Source: Planococcus sp. APC 4015
Lineage (GTDB): Bacteria; Actinomycetota; Actinomycetes; Actinomycetales; Microbacteriaceae
Assembly: GCA_030407505.1 (NCBI GenBank)
Contig: JASDDH010000013.1
Coordinates: 30,682-94,681 of the forward strand
Reading direction: 5' to 3'
Length of the DNA stretch: 64,000 nucleotides
The stretch's first letter is position 1. Every line of letters begins with the position of its first letter. Below the pieces are notes generated by a model. The model searched no databases and was not told where the DNA came from. It worked only from the letters and a program-made list of their open reading frames with translations. The position numbers and the translations under genes are program-made. This document shows, piece by piece, positions 46,605 to 58,714 of the stretch.

Positions 46605-47921
46605 ATGACCACTGAGCTTCCCGTCTCCGTGTCCGCATTCCGAGAGGACCCGGTGGACGAGGTGTCGCGCGGGCGACTCGCGACGATCGGGCTGGATCTC
46701 CGCCTGATCGATGACGACGGCTATGCGGGCTGGCTGCAAGGAGTGGCGCGAGGCTTCCTCGACGGTGAGCGCTCCGACGAGCAGATCGCGACATCCCGCG
46801 ATCGCAGCGGACACCGGCGACTCACGGGTGTGTTCGACGCAGGGTCGCCCCTGGCCGATGTGCCGGTCGGCACGATCGCGTCGTGGGCCGGTCGGCTGTC
46901 GGTGCCGGGAGGACGCGACATCCCGTCGTGCGCGATCTCGGCGGTCACGGTCTCTCCCACGCATCGCCGTCGCGGTGTCGCGCGCGCCATGCTCGAAGGC
47001 GAACTCCGCGCGGCTCACGCGGCCGGGCTCCCGGCGGCGATGCTCACGGTGAGCGAGTCGACTCTCTACGGGCGGTACGGATTCGCCCCGGCGGCGCTCG
47101 CGGCTTCGTGGCGCATCGACGTCAAGCGGGCGTCGTGGATCGGGCCGCAGCCGGGTGGACGCGTGGACTTCGTCTCGCGGGAGGACGCCCGCACGCTGCT
47201 CGAGTCCATCCACGCTCGCGCGCGGCTGGGCGTTCCGGGGGAGGCCGATGTCAGCCCCGGCACCTGGGATCAGTTCACCGGCACGACGCCGACGTCCGAG
47301 AATCCGGGCGCCACCCGGGCGATCCGATACGCCGACGATGACGCAGAGGTGCGCGGTGTGGCGGTCTACACGGTGCGCGAGAACGACGCGGATGTCACGA
47401 GATCGTCGGTGACGATCACCTACCTGCTCGCCGAGACCGATGACGCGTATGCAGCCCTGTGGCGCTTCTTCGTCGAGCTCGACCTGATCGGCGAGGTGAG
47501 CGCGGGCGCGCTCTCGGTCGACGAGCCGCTGAGATGGATGCTGTCGGATCAGCGCGCGGCGACCGTCACGGTCACCGACCACCAGTACGTCCGCGTGCTC
47601 GATGTGAAAGCAGCGCTCGAAGCGCGCGTGTTCGGCGCCGACGGGACCATCGTGCTCGACGTATCCGATCCTCTCGGATTCGTCGCCGGGCGCTGGCTGC
47701 TCGAGGTCGCCGACGGTGTCGGGGCGGTGTCGGCACTCGACGGCGATGCGCCGGATGGTGCCGTCGAGGTGTCGCTCGGCGTGGAGGAGCTCTCAGCCGT
47801 CTACCTGGGCGGAGTGTCCCTCGCGACCCTCGCCGCGGCGGGTCGGGTCAAGACTCCGGATGCCGCGACCGCCCGCGTCTTCGGATGGCACATCGCCCCT
47901 CGGCTGAGCTTCTGGTACTGA
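46605..47921 (+). CDS. Eis-like GNAT family N-acetyltransferase
   Basis: 438 residues, the length of Eis proteins (two GNAT folds plus a sterol-carrier-like domain). The acetyl-CoA loop reads AVTVSPTHRRRGVARAML; TVSESTLYGRYGFAPAAL carries the Tyr that acts in catalysis; the C-terminus ends SFWY, and in Eis the terminal carboxylate takes part in catalysis. Eis enzymes acetylate aminoglycosides and other amines; whether this one does is not known. Monocistronic. Confidence 0.88.
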   Translation: MTTELPVSVSAFREDPVDEVSRGRLATIGLDLRLIDDDGYAGWLQGVARGFLDGERSDEQIATSRDRSGHRRLTGVFDAGSPLADVPVGTIASWAGRLSVPGGRDIPSCAISAVTVSPTHRRRGVARAMLEGELRAAHAAGLPAAMLTVSESTLYGRYGFAPAALAASWRIDVKRASWIGPQPGGRVDFVSREDARTLLESIHARARLGVPGEADVSPGTWDQFTGTTPTSENPGATRAIRYADDDAEVRGVAVYTVRENDADVTRSSVTITYLLAETDDAYAALWRFFVELDLIGEVSAGALSVDEPLRWMLSDQRAATVTVTDHQYVRVLDVKAALEARVFGADGTIVLDVSDPLGFVAGRWLLEVADGVGAVSALDGDAPDGAVEVSLGVEELSAVYLGGVSLATLAAAGRVKTPDAATARVFGWHIAPRLSFWY

Positions 47922-47936
47922 CTCGCGAGCGACGGC

Positions 47937-48104
47937 TCAGCCGAACAGCGATGCGAACAGGCCCTTCTTCGGCTCCGGAGCACGATCGTCGTGTCCTGGG
48001 CAGCGCCGGGAGCGGGGAACTCCTGCAAGCGTCTGCTCCACGTGCTGTCCGCAACCTGCCCACGTCGTCTTGCCGCACGTCTTGCACGTGATCTGTCTGC
48101 ACAT
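47937..48104 (-). CDS. 55-residue cysteine-rich conserved small protein
   Basis: Begins MCRQITCKTCGKTTWAGCGQ, continues HVEQTLAGVPRSRRCPG and ends KKGLFASLFG. Five Cys (residues 2, 7, 10, 18, 35), with CKTC and WAGCGQHV resembling a small zinc-ribbon. Proteins of this pattern are common in actinobacteria as far as I know; none has a function known to me. It lies 35 bases after the CsoR-family gene on the same strand and may belong to that operon. The ribosome site before the ATG is weak, which is the main doubt. Confidence 0.75.
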   Translation of the reverse strand: MCRQITCKTCGKTTWAGCGQHVEQTLAGVPRSRRCPGHDDRAPEPKKGLFASLFG

Positions 48105-48139
48105 CGGGATCTGTCTTTCGTCTGGTTCGGAGGACTCGC

Positions 48140-48430
48140 TCAGGCGAGCGAGAGGAAGAGCTTCTCGAGCTCGTCGGCGGTGAGCCCTTCAGCGGCCTCG
48201 GTTGCCTCGGGGTCGACGACGCAGTCGCGCATCGCGCTGGAGATGATCGCGAAGCCCGCTTTGTCGAGGGCGCTGGTCACGGCGGCGAGCTGGGTGACGA
48301 CCTCGCGGCACGAGCCGCCGGCCTCCATCGCGGTGATGACGCCGTTCAGCTGACCCTGCGCGCGGCGGAGTCTGTTGAGGATGCGCTTCCGGGTGGCTTG
48401 CTGCTCTTCCGGGGTTCCGGTGATCATCAT
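48140..48430 (-). CDS. CsoR/CstR-family sensor repressor
   Basis: 96-residue all-helical repressor. Two Cys, 41 (AGGSCREVV) and 70 (SAMRDCV), are spaced 29 apart as in CsoR and CstR. The copper ligand His four residues before the second Cys is Ala here (Ala66), so copper sensing is unlikely; a two-Cys, no-His site is the persulfide-sensing CstR pattern. It follows a CoA-disulfide reductase with rhodanese domain, overlapping by ATGA, which fits sulfide or sulfane-sulfur control. AAGGAG lies seven bases before the first of two ATGs. Confidence 0.85.
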   Translation of the reverse strand: MMITGTPEEQQATRKRILNRLRRAQGQLNGVITAMEAGGSCREVVTQLAAVTSALDKAGFAIISSAMRDCVVDPEATEAAEGLTADELEKLFLSLA

Positions 48431-50112
48431 GCGGGCACTCCTTCTGTGGTGAGGACTCGGTCGATCTCGGCATCGTGCCACGCACGGAGCGTCTGCATCC
48501 CGCCCGAGAGGGAGGCCGAGTCGAAGCCGTTGTTGGTGAGGATGCGGTGGGCGATGTTCGAGCGCACACCGGCCGCGCACAGAACGCGCACCCCGCGTCC
48601 GTCGGCGGCGTCGCGCACGACGTCGAGGCGATCGCGCAGTTCGGTGTGCGGGATGTTCAGCGACCCGGGGATGTGGCCGGTCGCGAACTCGGCGCGGGAG
48701 CGCACGTCGAGGACGAGGCTGTCGCGTCTGACGCTTTCGAGGTCTTCGGCGTACCACAGGCGGAGTCGTCCGCCCAGGATGTTCTCACCGACCATGCCTA
48801 TGAGGTTGACCGGGTCCTTCGCCTGACCGTACGGGGGCGAGTAGGCCAGGTCGAGATCCATGAGGTCGGGCGCGGTGAAGCCGGCGCGGATCGACGTCGC
48901 GATCACGTCGATCCTCTTGTCGACGCCGTCGGTGCCGATCGCCTGCGCTCCGAGCAGGAGTCCGTCCTCCCGCCGCATGTGGACGACGAGATGAACAGGG
49001 ACAGCGCCCGGGAAGTACCCGGCGTGCTGATTCGGATGCAGGTGAAGTGTGATGTGGTCGATTCCCGCGGTGCGCAGTGCGGCGCGGTTGGCTCCTGTCA
49101 GGGCGACGGTCAGATCACCGACGCGCACGATCGCCGTGCCGATCGACGTGGGCACACTCCGTGCGCCGTCGATGCCGAAGATGTCGTCGGCGATGAGCCT
49201 GCCGGCTCGGTTCGCGGGGCCGGCGAGGGCGACGGGGCGCTGGATGCCGGTCACCAGATCGGTCGAGATCGTGGCGTCACCTGCTGCCCAGATGCCCGGC
49301 AGAGATGTACGCCCGTGGTCGTCGACCACGATCGCGCCGCGGAGGGTGGCGACGCCCGCCGCCTCGGCGAAACCGGTGTCGGGACGGACCCCGACTGACA
49401 GCACGATGAGGTCGGCGGTGAGGTCCGTGCCGTCCGACAGCCTCACGACGGCCTCGGGTCCAGACTCCACGATGCGTTCCGCGGCGACACCGTCGTGTAC
49501 GCGGATGCCCAGTCGCACCAGTTCGGCGCGGACGAGGGTCGCGAGCTCATGCTCGAGAGGGGGGAGGACGTGGGGCGACAGCTCGACGACGTCGACAGAG
49601 AGTCCGGCGCCCGCGAGCGCTTCGGCGGCCTCGATGCCGATGAAGCCCCCGCCGAGCACGACGGCGCTCCGGGCCCCGGTGTCGATGAGCGTTCGCAGAC
49701 TGCGCGCGTCGCCGACGGTGCGCAGCGTGTGCACGAGTGGCGAGTCGATGCCGGGCATGCGGGGGCGCAGTGCGGTGGCACCGGGCGCGAGGATGAGGGC
49801 GTCGTACGTCAGGGTGATGTCGTGCTCGGGGGTGCGGGCGACCACGGTCCGAGCCTGCGGATCGATCGAGATCACGTCGTGGCGCACCCGCACGTCGAGG
49901 TTGAGTGCCGCCTGCAGCGACTCGGGCGAGTGGAGGAGCAGGTCCTCGGCGTCGGCGATCTCGCCGCCCACGTGATACGGCAGGCCGCAGTTCGCGAAGG
50001 AGACCTCGGTGCCCCGTTCGAGCACGACGATCTCGGCATCCTCGTCATGCCGTCGCGCCCGTGCCGCGGCACTCATTCCGGCGGCGACGCCGCCAACGAT
50101 CACGATTCTCAT
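48427..50112 (-). CDS. CoA-disulfide reductase with C-terminal rhodanese domain
   Basis: 561 residues. FAD fold IVIVGGVAAGMSAAARARR, active Cys in SFANCGLPYHVGG near residue 43, NAD fold AVVLGGGFIGIEAAEAL, GIWAAGDA, dimerisation domain with YSPPYGQAKDPVN, then a rhodanese domain with LDVRSRAEFATGHIPGSLNIP and active loop VLCAAGVRSN. Fused proteins of this kind reduce persulfides and polysulfides of CoA with NAD(P)H. The gene leads an operon with the CsoR/CstR-type sensor; two CsoR-type boxes lie just upstream. AGGAGA precedes the ATG. Confidence 0.92.
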   Translation of the reverse strand: MRIVIVGGVAAGMSAAARARRHDEDAEIVVLERGTEVSFANCGLPYHVGGEIADAEDLLLHSPESLQAALNLDVRVRHDVISIDPQARTVVARTPEHDITLTYDALILAPGATALRPRMPGIDSPLVHTLRTVGDARSLRTLIDTGARSAVVLGGGFIGIEAAEALAGAGLSVDVVELSPHVLPPLEHELATLVRAELVRLGIRVHDGVAAERIVESGPEAVVRLSDGTDLTADLIVLSVGVRPDTGFAEAAGVATLRGAIVVDDHGRTSLPGIWAAGDATISTDLVTGIQRPVALAGPANRAGRLIADDIFGIDGARSVPTSIGTAIVRVGDLTVALTGANRAALRTAGIDHITLHLHPNQHAGYFPGAVPVHLVVHMRREDGLLLGAQAIGTDGVDKRIDVIATSIRAGFTAPDLMDLDLAYSPPYGQAKDPVNLIGMVGENILGGRLRLWYAEDLESVRRDSLVLDVRSRAEFATGHIPGSLNIPHTELRDRLDVVRDAADGRGVRVLCAAGVRSNIAHRILTNNGFDSASLSGGMQTLRAWHDAEIDRVLTTEGVPA

Positions 50113-50121
50113 TGCTCTCCT

Positions 50122-50137
50122 ATACACCCGGGGGTAT
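50122..50137. promoter_or_regulatory. CsoR/CstR-type operator box 1
   Basis: ATACACCCGGGGGTAT, one mismatch from a perfect palindrome, ten bases before the reductase ATG and overlapping its expected promoter. Confidence 0.7.
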
Positions 50138-50144
50138 GAGCAGA

Positions 50145-50160
50145 GTACCCCCGGGGGTAT
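50145..50160. promoter_or_regulatory. CsoR/CstR-type operator box 2
   Basis: GTACCCCCGGGGGTAT: T-A-C-run/G-run-T-A form typical for this repressor family. It lies 23 bases from box 1, about two helical turns. Confidence 0.72.
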
Positions 50161-50188
50161 CCGAGCGCAAATCGCCATTCGCACCGCG

Positions 50189-50194
50189 TAGCCT
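50189..50194 (+). promoter_or_regulatory. -10 box TAGCCT of the ABC-F gene
   Basis: TAGCCT followed by GGAGGTGAC and ATG at 50204: a very short leader or none, with a ribosome site present. Operator box 2 ends 28 bases upstream, over the -35 zone. Confidence 0.45.
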
Positions 50195-50203
50195 GGAGGT
50201 GAC

Positions 50204-51991
50204 ATGGCGCATCTTCTCGGGGCTGAGGCCCTTCACCTCGAATTCCCCACCAAAGTCGTCTTCGACGCGGTTTCGCTCGGCATCGACGAGGGCGACCGCA
50301 TCGGTGTGGTCGGTCGCAACGGCGACGGCAAATCGAGTCTGCTCGCGATGCTCGCCGGACGCCTCGAGCCCGACGGCGGCCGTGTGACGGTGCGCGGGGG
50401 AGTGCGCGTCGGCGTACTCGACCAGTCCGACACCATCGGCGACGTGGGCACGGTCGCCGAGGCCGTGGTGGGTGACACCCCCGAACACGAATGGGCGGGG
50501 TCGTCGCGCGTGCGCGAGGTCATCGCGGGGCTCCTCACCGACATCGCGTGGGACGGACCCATCGCCGGCCTCTCGGGCGGCCAGCGACGGCGCGTCGCGT
50601 TGGCGCACCTGCTGGTCGGCGACCACGACGTCGTCTTCCTCGACGAGCCGACGAACCACCTCGACGTCGAGGCGATCGCGTGGCTGGCCGAGCACCTCAA
50701 GCGCCGGTGGCCCGCGAGCCAGGCCGGGCTGCTGGTCGTGACGCACGACCGGTGGTTCCTCGACGAGGTCTGCACGCGGACGTGGGAGGTGCACGACCGC
50801 ATCGTCGAGCCGTTCGACGGCGGCTATGCGGCGTACATCCTGCAGCGCGTCGAGCGCGACCGCCAGTCGTCCGTGATCGAGCAGCGGCGCAAGAACCTCG
50901 CCACGAAGGAGCTCGCTTGGCTCCGTCGCGGAGCGCCCGCCCGCACGTCGAAGCCGAAGTTCCGCATCGACGCGGCGAACGAGCTGATCGCCGACGTGCC
51001 CGAGATCCGCGACCGCACCGCGTTGCAGTCGCTCGCCGTCTCGCGGCTCGGAAAAGACGTCGTCGACCTGCTCGACGCGTCGGTCTCGTACGGTGACCGT
51101 CAGGTGCTGCATCCCGTCGAGTGGCGCATCGCGCCGGGCGAGCGCACCGGCATCCTGGGTGTCAACGGCGTCGGCAAGTCGACGCTTCTCAGTCTCATCT
51201 CGGGTGAGCTTCAGCCCACCGGTGGTCGCGTCAAGCGCGGCACGACCGTCAAGGTCGCGACGCTGACCCAGCGGCTCGACGAGCTCGAAGAGCACCTCAA
51301 CGATCCGGTGCGCGTCGTGATCGCGAGTCTGCGCACGTCGTACACCTTCGGGGCGGGATCCAAGGCGCAGGAGCTCACTCCTGGTCAGCTGCTCGAGCAG
51401 ATGGGGTTCGCGAGCGCCCAGCTCTCGACGCCGGTGAAGGATCTCTCGGGTGGTCAGAAGCGGCGCCTGCAGCTGCTGCTGATCCTTCTGGAGCAGCCGA
51501 ACGTGCTGATCCTCGACGAGCCGACCAACGACCTCGACACCGACATGCTCGCCGCGATGGAAGACCTGCTCGACACGTGGCCGGGCACACTGCTCGTCGT
51601 CTCGCACGACCGGTACTTCATCGAGCGCGTCACCGATCAGCAGTTCGCGATCCTCAGCGGTCACCTGCGACACCTGCCCGGCGGCGTCGACGAGTACCTG
51701 CGGCTGCGCGAGCGCGAGAAGTCGGCGGCGACGGCGTCGACATCGACGGTCGCCATTTCGTCGGGGTTGTCGGGCGCCGAGCTGCGGTCCGCGCAGAAGG
51801 AGCTCGCTGCCGCTGAGCGCAAGCAGGAGAAGCTCGAGAAGCAGATCGCCGCTGCGCGCGCCGCGCTCGCCGACCATGACCAGGACGACTACGCGGGGCT
51901 CGGCACCGAGATGGCGCGCATCGGCGCGCTCGAGGCCGAGCGCGACCAGCTCGAGGAGCGCTGGTTCGAGCTGACCGAACTGCTCGGCTGA
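50204..51991 (+). CDS. ABC-F family ATPase (Uup-like)
   Basis: 595-residue soluble protein with two ABC domains and no membrane part. First ATPase: VGRNGDGKSSLLAML, LSGGQRRRVALAHLL, VVFLDEPTNHLD; linker with YAAYILQRVERDRQ; second: LGVNGVGKSTLLSLI, LSGGQKRRLQLLLILL, VLILDEPTNDLDTDML. The C-terminal ~80 residues form a coiled coil (ELRSAQKELAAAERKQEKLEKQ...), as in Uup. ABC-F proteins act on stalled ribosomes; the Uup branch is also linked to branched DNA. Antibiotic resistance is not implied by the sequence. Confidence 0.92.
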   Translation: MAHLLGAEALHLEFPTKVVFDAVSLGIDEGDRIGVVGRNGDGKSSLLAMLAGRLEPDGGRVTVRGGVRVGVLDQSDTIGDVGTVAEAVVGDTPEHEWAGSSRVREVIAGLLTDIAWDGPIAGLSGGQRRRVALAHLLVGDHDVVFLDEPTNHLDVEAIAWLAEHLKRRWPASQAGLLVVTHDRWFLDEVCTRTWEVHDRIVEPFDGGYAAYILQRVERDRQSSVIEQRRKNLATKELAWLRRGAPARTSKPKFRIDAANELIADVPEIRDRTALQSLAVSRLGKDVVDLLDASVSYGDRQVLHPVEWRIAPGERTGILGVNGVGKSTLLSLISGELQPTGGRVKRGTTVKVATLTQRLDELEEHLNDPVRVVIASLRTSYTFGAGSKAQELTPGQLLEQMGFASAQLSTPVKDLSGGQKRRLQLLLILLEQPNVLILDEPTNDLDTDMLAAMEDLLDTWPGTLLVVSHDRYFIERVTDQQFAILSGHLRHLPGGVDEYLRLREREKSAATASTSTVAISSGLSGAELRSAQKELAAAERKQEKLEKQIAAARAALADHDQDDYAGLGTEMARIGALEAERDQLEERWFELTELLG

Positions 51992-52303
51992 GTTTCCGGG
52001 GCCGCGTGCGGTCCGGGGCGGACGCCGCACCGGCCGCTCGCCGAGCTGGCGGTGGCGCTGGAACGGCGCGGCGGTCTCGGGAGGTTCACCGAACGGCCTC
52101 GACGGCAGTCGCCGTCCTCGACCGACGCGCACTCGTAGCATCGCGAACTTCGGTCAACCGCGCGAACTTCGGAGCCAAACCCCGGAACGAGTCCGAACTT
52201 CGTGCGGTTGACCGAAGTTCGTCAAGCGGATGTCGGCGAGGTCGGCGAAACCGGCGGGCTCGCTCGGCGCCGAGCGCGGCCGGGCGTCCGCCGACCCAGC
52301 CGG
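51992..52303. other. Non-coding convergent spacer with large inverted repeat
   Basis: 312 bases between the stops of the ABC-F gene and the small membrane protein gene. No credible gene. Main content is the dyad at 52144-52221. Confidence 0.6.
52144..52221. repeat. 18-bp perfect inverted repeat with 42-base spacer
   Basis: Arms CGAACTTCGGTCAACCGC (52144-52161) and GCGGTTGACCGAAGTTCG (52204-52221). The nonamer CGAACTTCG recurs at 52163 and 52194 inside the spacer. May end both convergent transcripts, but the arms are longer and farther apart than needed for that. Confidence 0.75.
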
Positions 52304-52803
52304 TCAGTGGACGACGTACTCCAGCAGGACGATGAACAGCCCCAGCGCAGCCGTGCCGATCGCGCCCAGCACGCGCACGAGGGGATGCGCTCCGCGGCGC
52401 CAGTACGCGACGTAGCCCAGGACGGCGAGCACGAGGGTCGTGGCCCAGACGGTCGCGGCGTACGCGTCGTCCACGCTCGTGCCCCGGATGCCGCAGACGA
52501 CGAGCACCGCTGCGGCGGGGATCGCGGCGTAGAGCATCCCCGTCGCGTGTCGCACCGCGTGACGTGATGCCTGCAGCAGTCCGCGTTCGCCGTGGTCGGT
52601 GAGCGTGTGGGCGAAGACGTGCGCGAGGAAGAACACGACGAGCGTCCACGCCGACGTGTCGAGGATGTCCCACGCGTCGTCGGCGTGGTCGGACGAGATC
52701 GTGATGAAGGCGGCGAACACGATGAGCCCGTAGATGGCGGCGGGGCTGCGGAAGCGGGCATCCAGCCACACGGCGATGCCGCGTCTCGGCGGGGTGGCGT
52801 CGC

Positions 52804-52807
<4 letters not shown>
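52304..52807 (-). CDS. Small four-helix membrane protein
   Basis: 167 residues with about four hydrophobic segments (IYGLIVFAAFITISS, TLVVFFLAHVFAHTLT, MLYAAIPAAAVLVVCG, TVWATTLVLAVLGYVAYW, AALGLFIVLLEYVV). His residues in HVFAHTLTDHGE are the only polar feature in a membrane stretch. No family recognised. Start overlaps the MarR stop by ATGA, so it is co-translated with the regulator. Confidence 0.75.
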
Positions 52808-57089
<4,282 letters not shown>

Positions 57090-57093
57090 CGGC

Positions 57094-57135
57094 ACGGCGG
57101 CGCCGGATGCCCACCTCGGCTTCCGGCGCCGCCGT
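57094..57135 (+). terminator. Hairpin terminator after the GH53 gene
   Basis: Perfect 14-base stem ACGGCGGCGCCGGA / TCCGGCGCCGCCGT with a 14-base loop, right after the stop codon. Confidence 0.75.
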
Positions 57136-57174
57136 CCCCGCATGGCAGACTTGACGCGGTCGCAGTGCGGCCGG

Positions 57175-57246
57175 TCCGCCGTGGTGTAACGGCAGCACGA
57201 CAGCCTTTGGAGCTGTTAGGCCCAGGTTCGAATCCTGGCGGCGGAG
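57175..57246 (+). tRNA. tRNA-Gln (anticodon TTG)
   Basis: Acceptor arms TCCGCCG (57175-57181) and CGGCGGA (57239-57245), discriminator G at 57246; anticodon stem ACAGC/GCTGT around loop CTTTGGA with anticodon TTG; T-arm AGGTTCGAATCCT. CCA is not encoded (GCA then TG follow). glmU begins two bases later. Confidence 0.95.
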
Positions 57247-57247
57247 C

Positions 57248-58714
57248 ATGTCTGAATCGAGATCCCCGCTGGCCATCGTCGTCCTCGCGGCGGGCGCGGG
57301 CACGCGCATGAAGTCGTCGCTGCCCAAGGTGCTGCATCCGATCGGCGGACGCTCGCTCGTCGGGCACGTCATCCACACGGCCCGCGCGCTCGCCCCCGAC
57401 GCGGTCCTGGTCGTCGTGCGGCACGAGCGCGACCTCGTCGCGCAGGCGGTCGCGGTGGCCGACACCGCAGCGGTCGTCGTCGACCAGGACGACATCCCCG
57501 GCACCGGACGCGCGGTCGAGGTGGCGCTCGCTGCCATCCCCGACTTCGACGGCGACGTGCTGGTGCTCAGCGGCGACGTGCCGCTCCTGCAGGCCGACAC
57601 CCTCAGCGCCCTCGTCGCAGCCCACCGCGAACAGGCGGCCGCGGCGACCGTGCTCAGCGCGATCGTGGCCGACGCAACGGGCTACGGGCGGGTGATCCGG
57701 GATGCCGGCGGCGCCGTCCAGCGCATCGTCGAGCAGAAGGACGCCACAGCCGACGAGGCATCCGTCACCGAGATCAACGCGGGCGTGTACGTCTTCCGCG
57801 CCACGTCGCTGCGCACGCAGCTCGGCCTCGTCGGAACCGCGAACGCCCAGGGCGAGAAGTACCTCACCGACGTCGTGGGACTGCTGCGCGCGGCCGACGA
57901 AGCCGTGGCGGCCGCGCCAGCGCCCGACGCGGCGGCGGCTCTCGGCGTCAACGACCGGGTGCAGCTGTCCGAGGCCGCCCGCATCCTCAACGCCCGCACC
58001 GTCCGCGGCTGGCAGCTCGCCGGCGCGACGATCCTCGACCCGGCGACCACGTGGATCGACGTCGACGCCACCCTCGCCCCCGATGTCACGATCCTCCCGA
58101 ACACCTACCTGCTCGGCGCGACGAGTGTGGCATCCGGTGCCGTCATCGGTCCGGACACGACCCTCACCGACTGCGAAGTGGGGGAGGACGCCACCGTGAA
58201 GCGCACCGACGCAACCCTCGCGGTCATCGGAGCCGGGGCCACGGTCGGACCCTTCTCGTACCTGCGACCCGGCACGTACTTGGGCGCCGGCGGCAAGATC
58301 GGCACGTTCGTTGAGACGAAGAACTCCACGATCGGCGAGGGCAGCAAGGTGCCGCACCTGTCGTACATCGGCGACACGACGATCGGCCGCCGTGTGAACC
58401 TCGGCGCGGGTGCGATCACGGCGAACTACGACGACATCCACAAGCACCGCACCGAGATCGGCGACGAGGTGCACACCGGCTCGCACAACGTCTTCGTCGC
58501 GCCCGTTAGGATCGGAGACGGCGCGAAGACCGGGGCCGGTGCCGTCGTCCGAAAAGACGTCCCCGCCGGCGCTCTGGCTCTGACCGTCGCCCCTCAGCGC
58601 AATGTCGAGGGGTGGGTCGAGAAGAACCGACCGGGCACGGGCGCGGCGGAAGCCGTGGCCAGAGCCCGGTCCGCACAGGAAGCGGACGATGGCGCGCAAG
58701 AAGAAGACGGTTGA
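57248..58714 (+). CDS. glmU: Bifunctional UDP-GlcNAc pyrophosphorylase / glucosamine-1-phosphate acetyltransferase
   Basis: Makes UDP-N-acetylglucosamine for peptidoglycan. 488 residues: pyrophosphorylase loop VLAAGAGTRMKSSLPKVLHPIGG, VLSGDVPLLQADTL, EINAGVYVF; then left-handed beta-helix with hexapeptide repeats, TKNSTIGEGSKVPHLSYIGDTTIG and NYDDIHKHRTEIGDEVHTGSHNVFVAPVRIGDGAKTGAGAVV (seen as separate motifs). The only sensible start is the ATG at 57248, with no room for a ribosome site after the tRNA. Overlaps prs by 26 bases. Confidence 0.95.
   Translation: MSESRSPLAIVVLAAGAGTRMKSSLPKVLHPIGGRSLVGHVIHTARALAPDAVLVVVRHERDLVAQAVAVADTAAVVVDQDDIPGTGRAVEVALAAIPDFDGDVLVLSGDVPLLQADTLSALVAAHREQAAAATVLSAIVADATGYGRVIRDAGGAVQRIVEQKDATADEASVTEINAGVYVFRATSLRTQLGLVGTANAQGEKYLTDVVGLLRAADEAVAAAPAPDAAAALGVNDRVQLSEAARILNARTVRGWQLAGATILDPATTWIDVDATLAPDVTILPNTYLLGATSVASGAVIGPDTTLTDCEVGEDATVKRTDATLAVIGAGATVGPFSYLRPGTYLGAGGKIGTFVETKNSTIGEGSKVPHLSYIGDTTIGRRVNLGAGAITANYDDIHKHRTEIGDEVHTGSHNVFVAPVRIGDGAKTGAGAVVRKDVPAGALALTVAPQRNVEGWVEKNRPGTGAAEAVARARSAQEADDGAQEEDG

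Noticed and set aside
50122..50160. G/C-run palindromes as a transcription terminator
   Set aside because: They lie upstream of both divergent genes, not at a gene end, and match the CsoR-family operator form.
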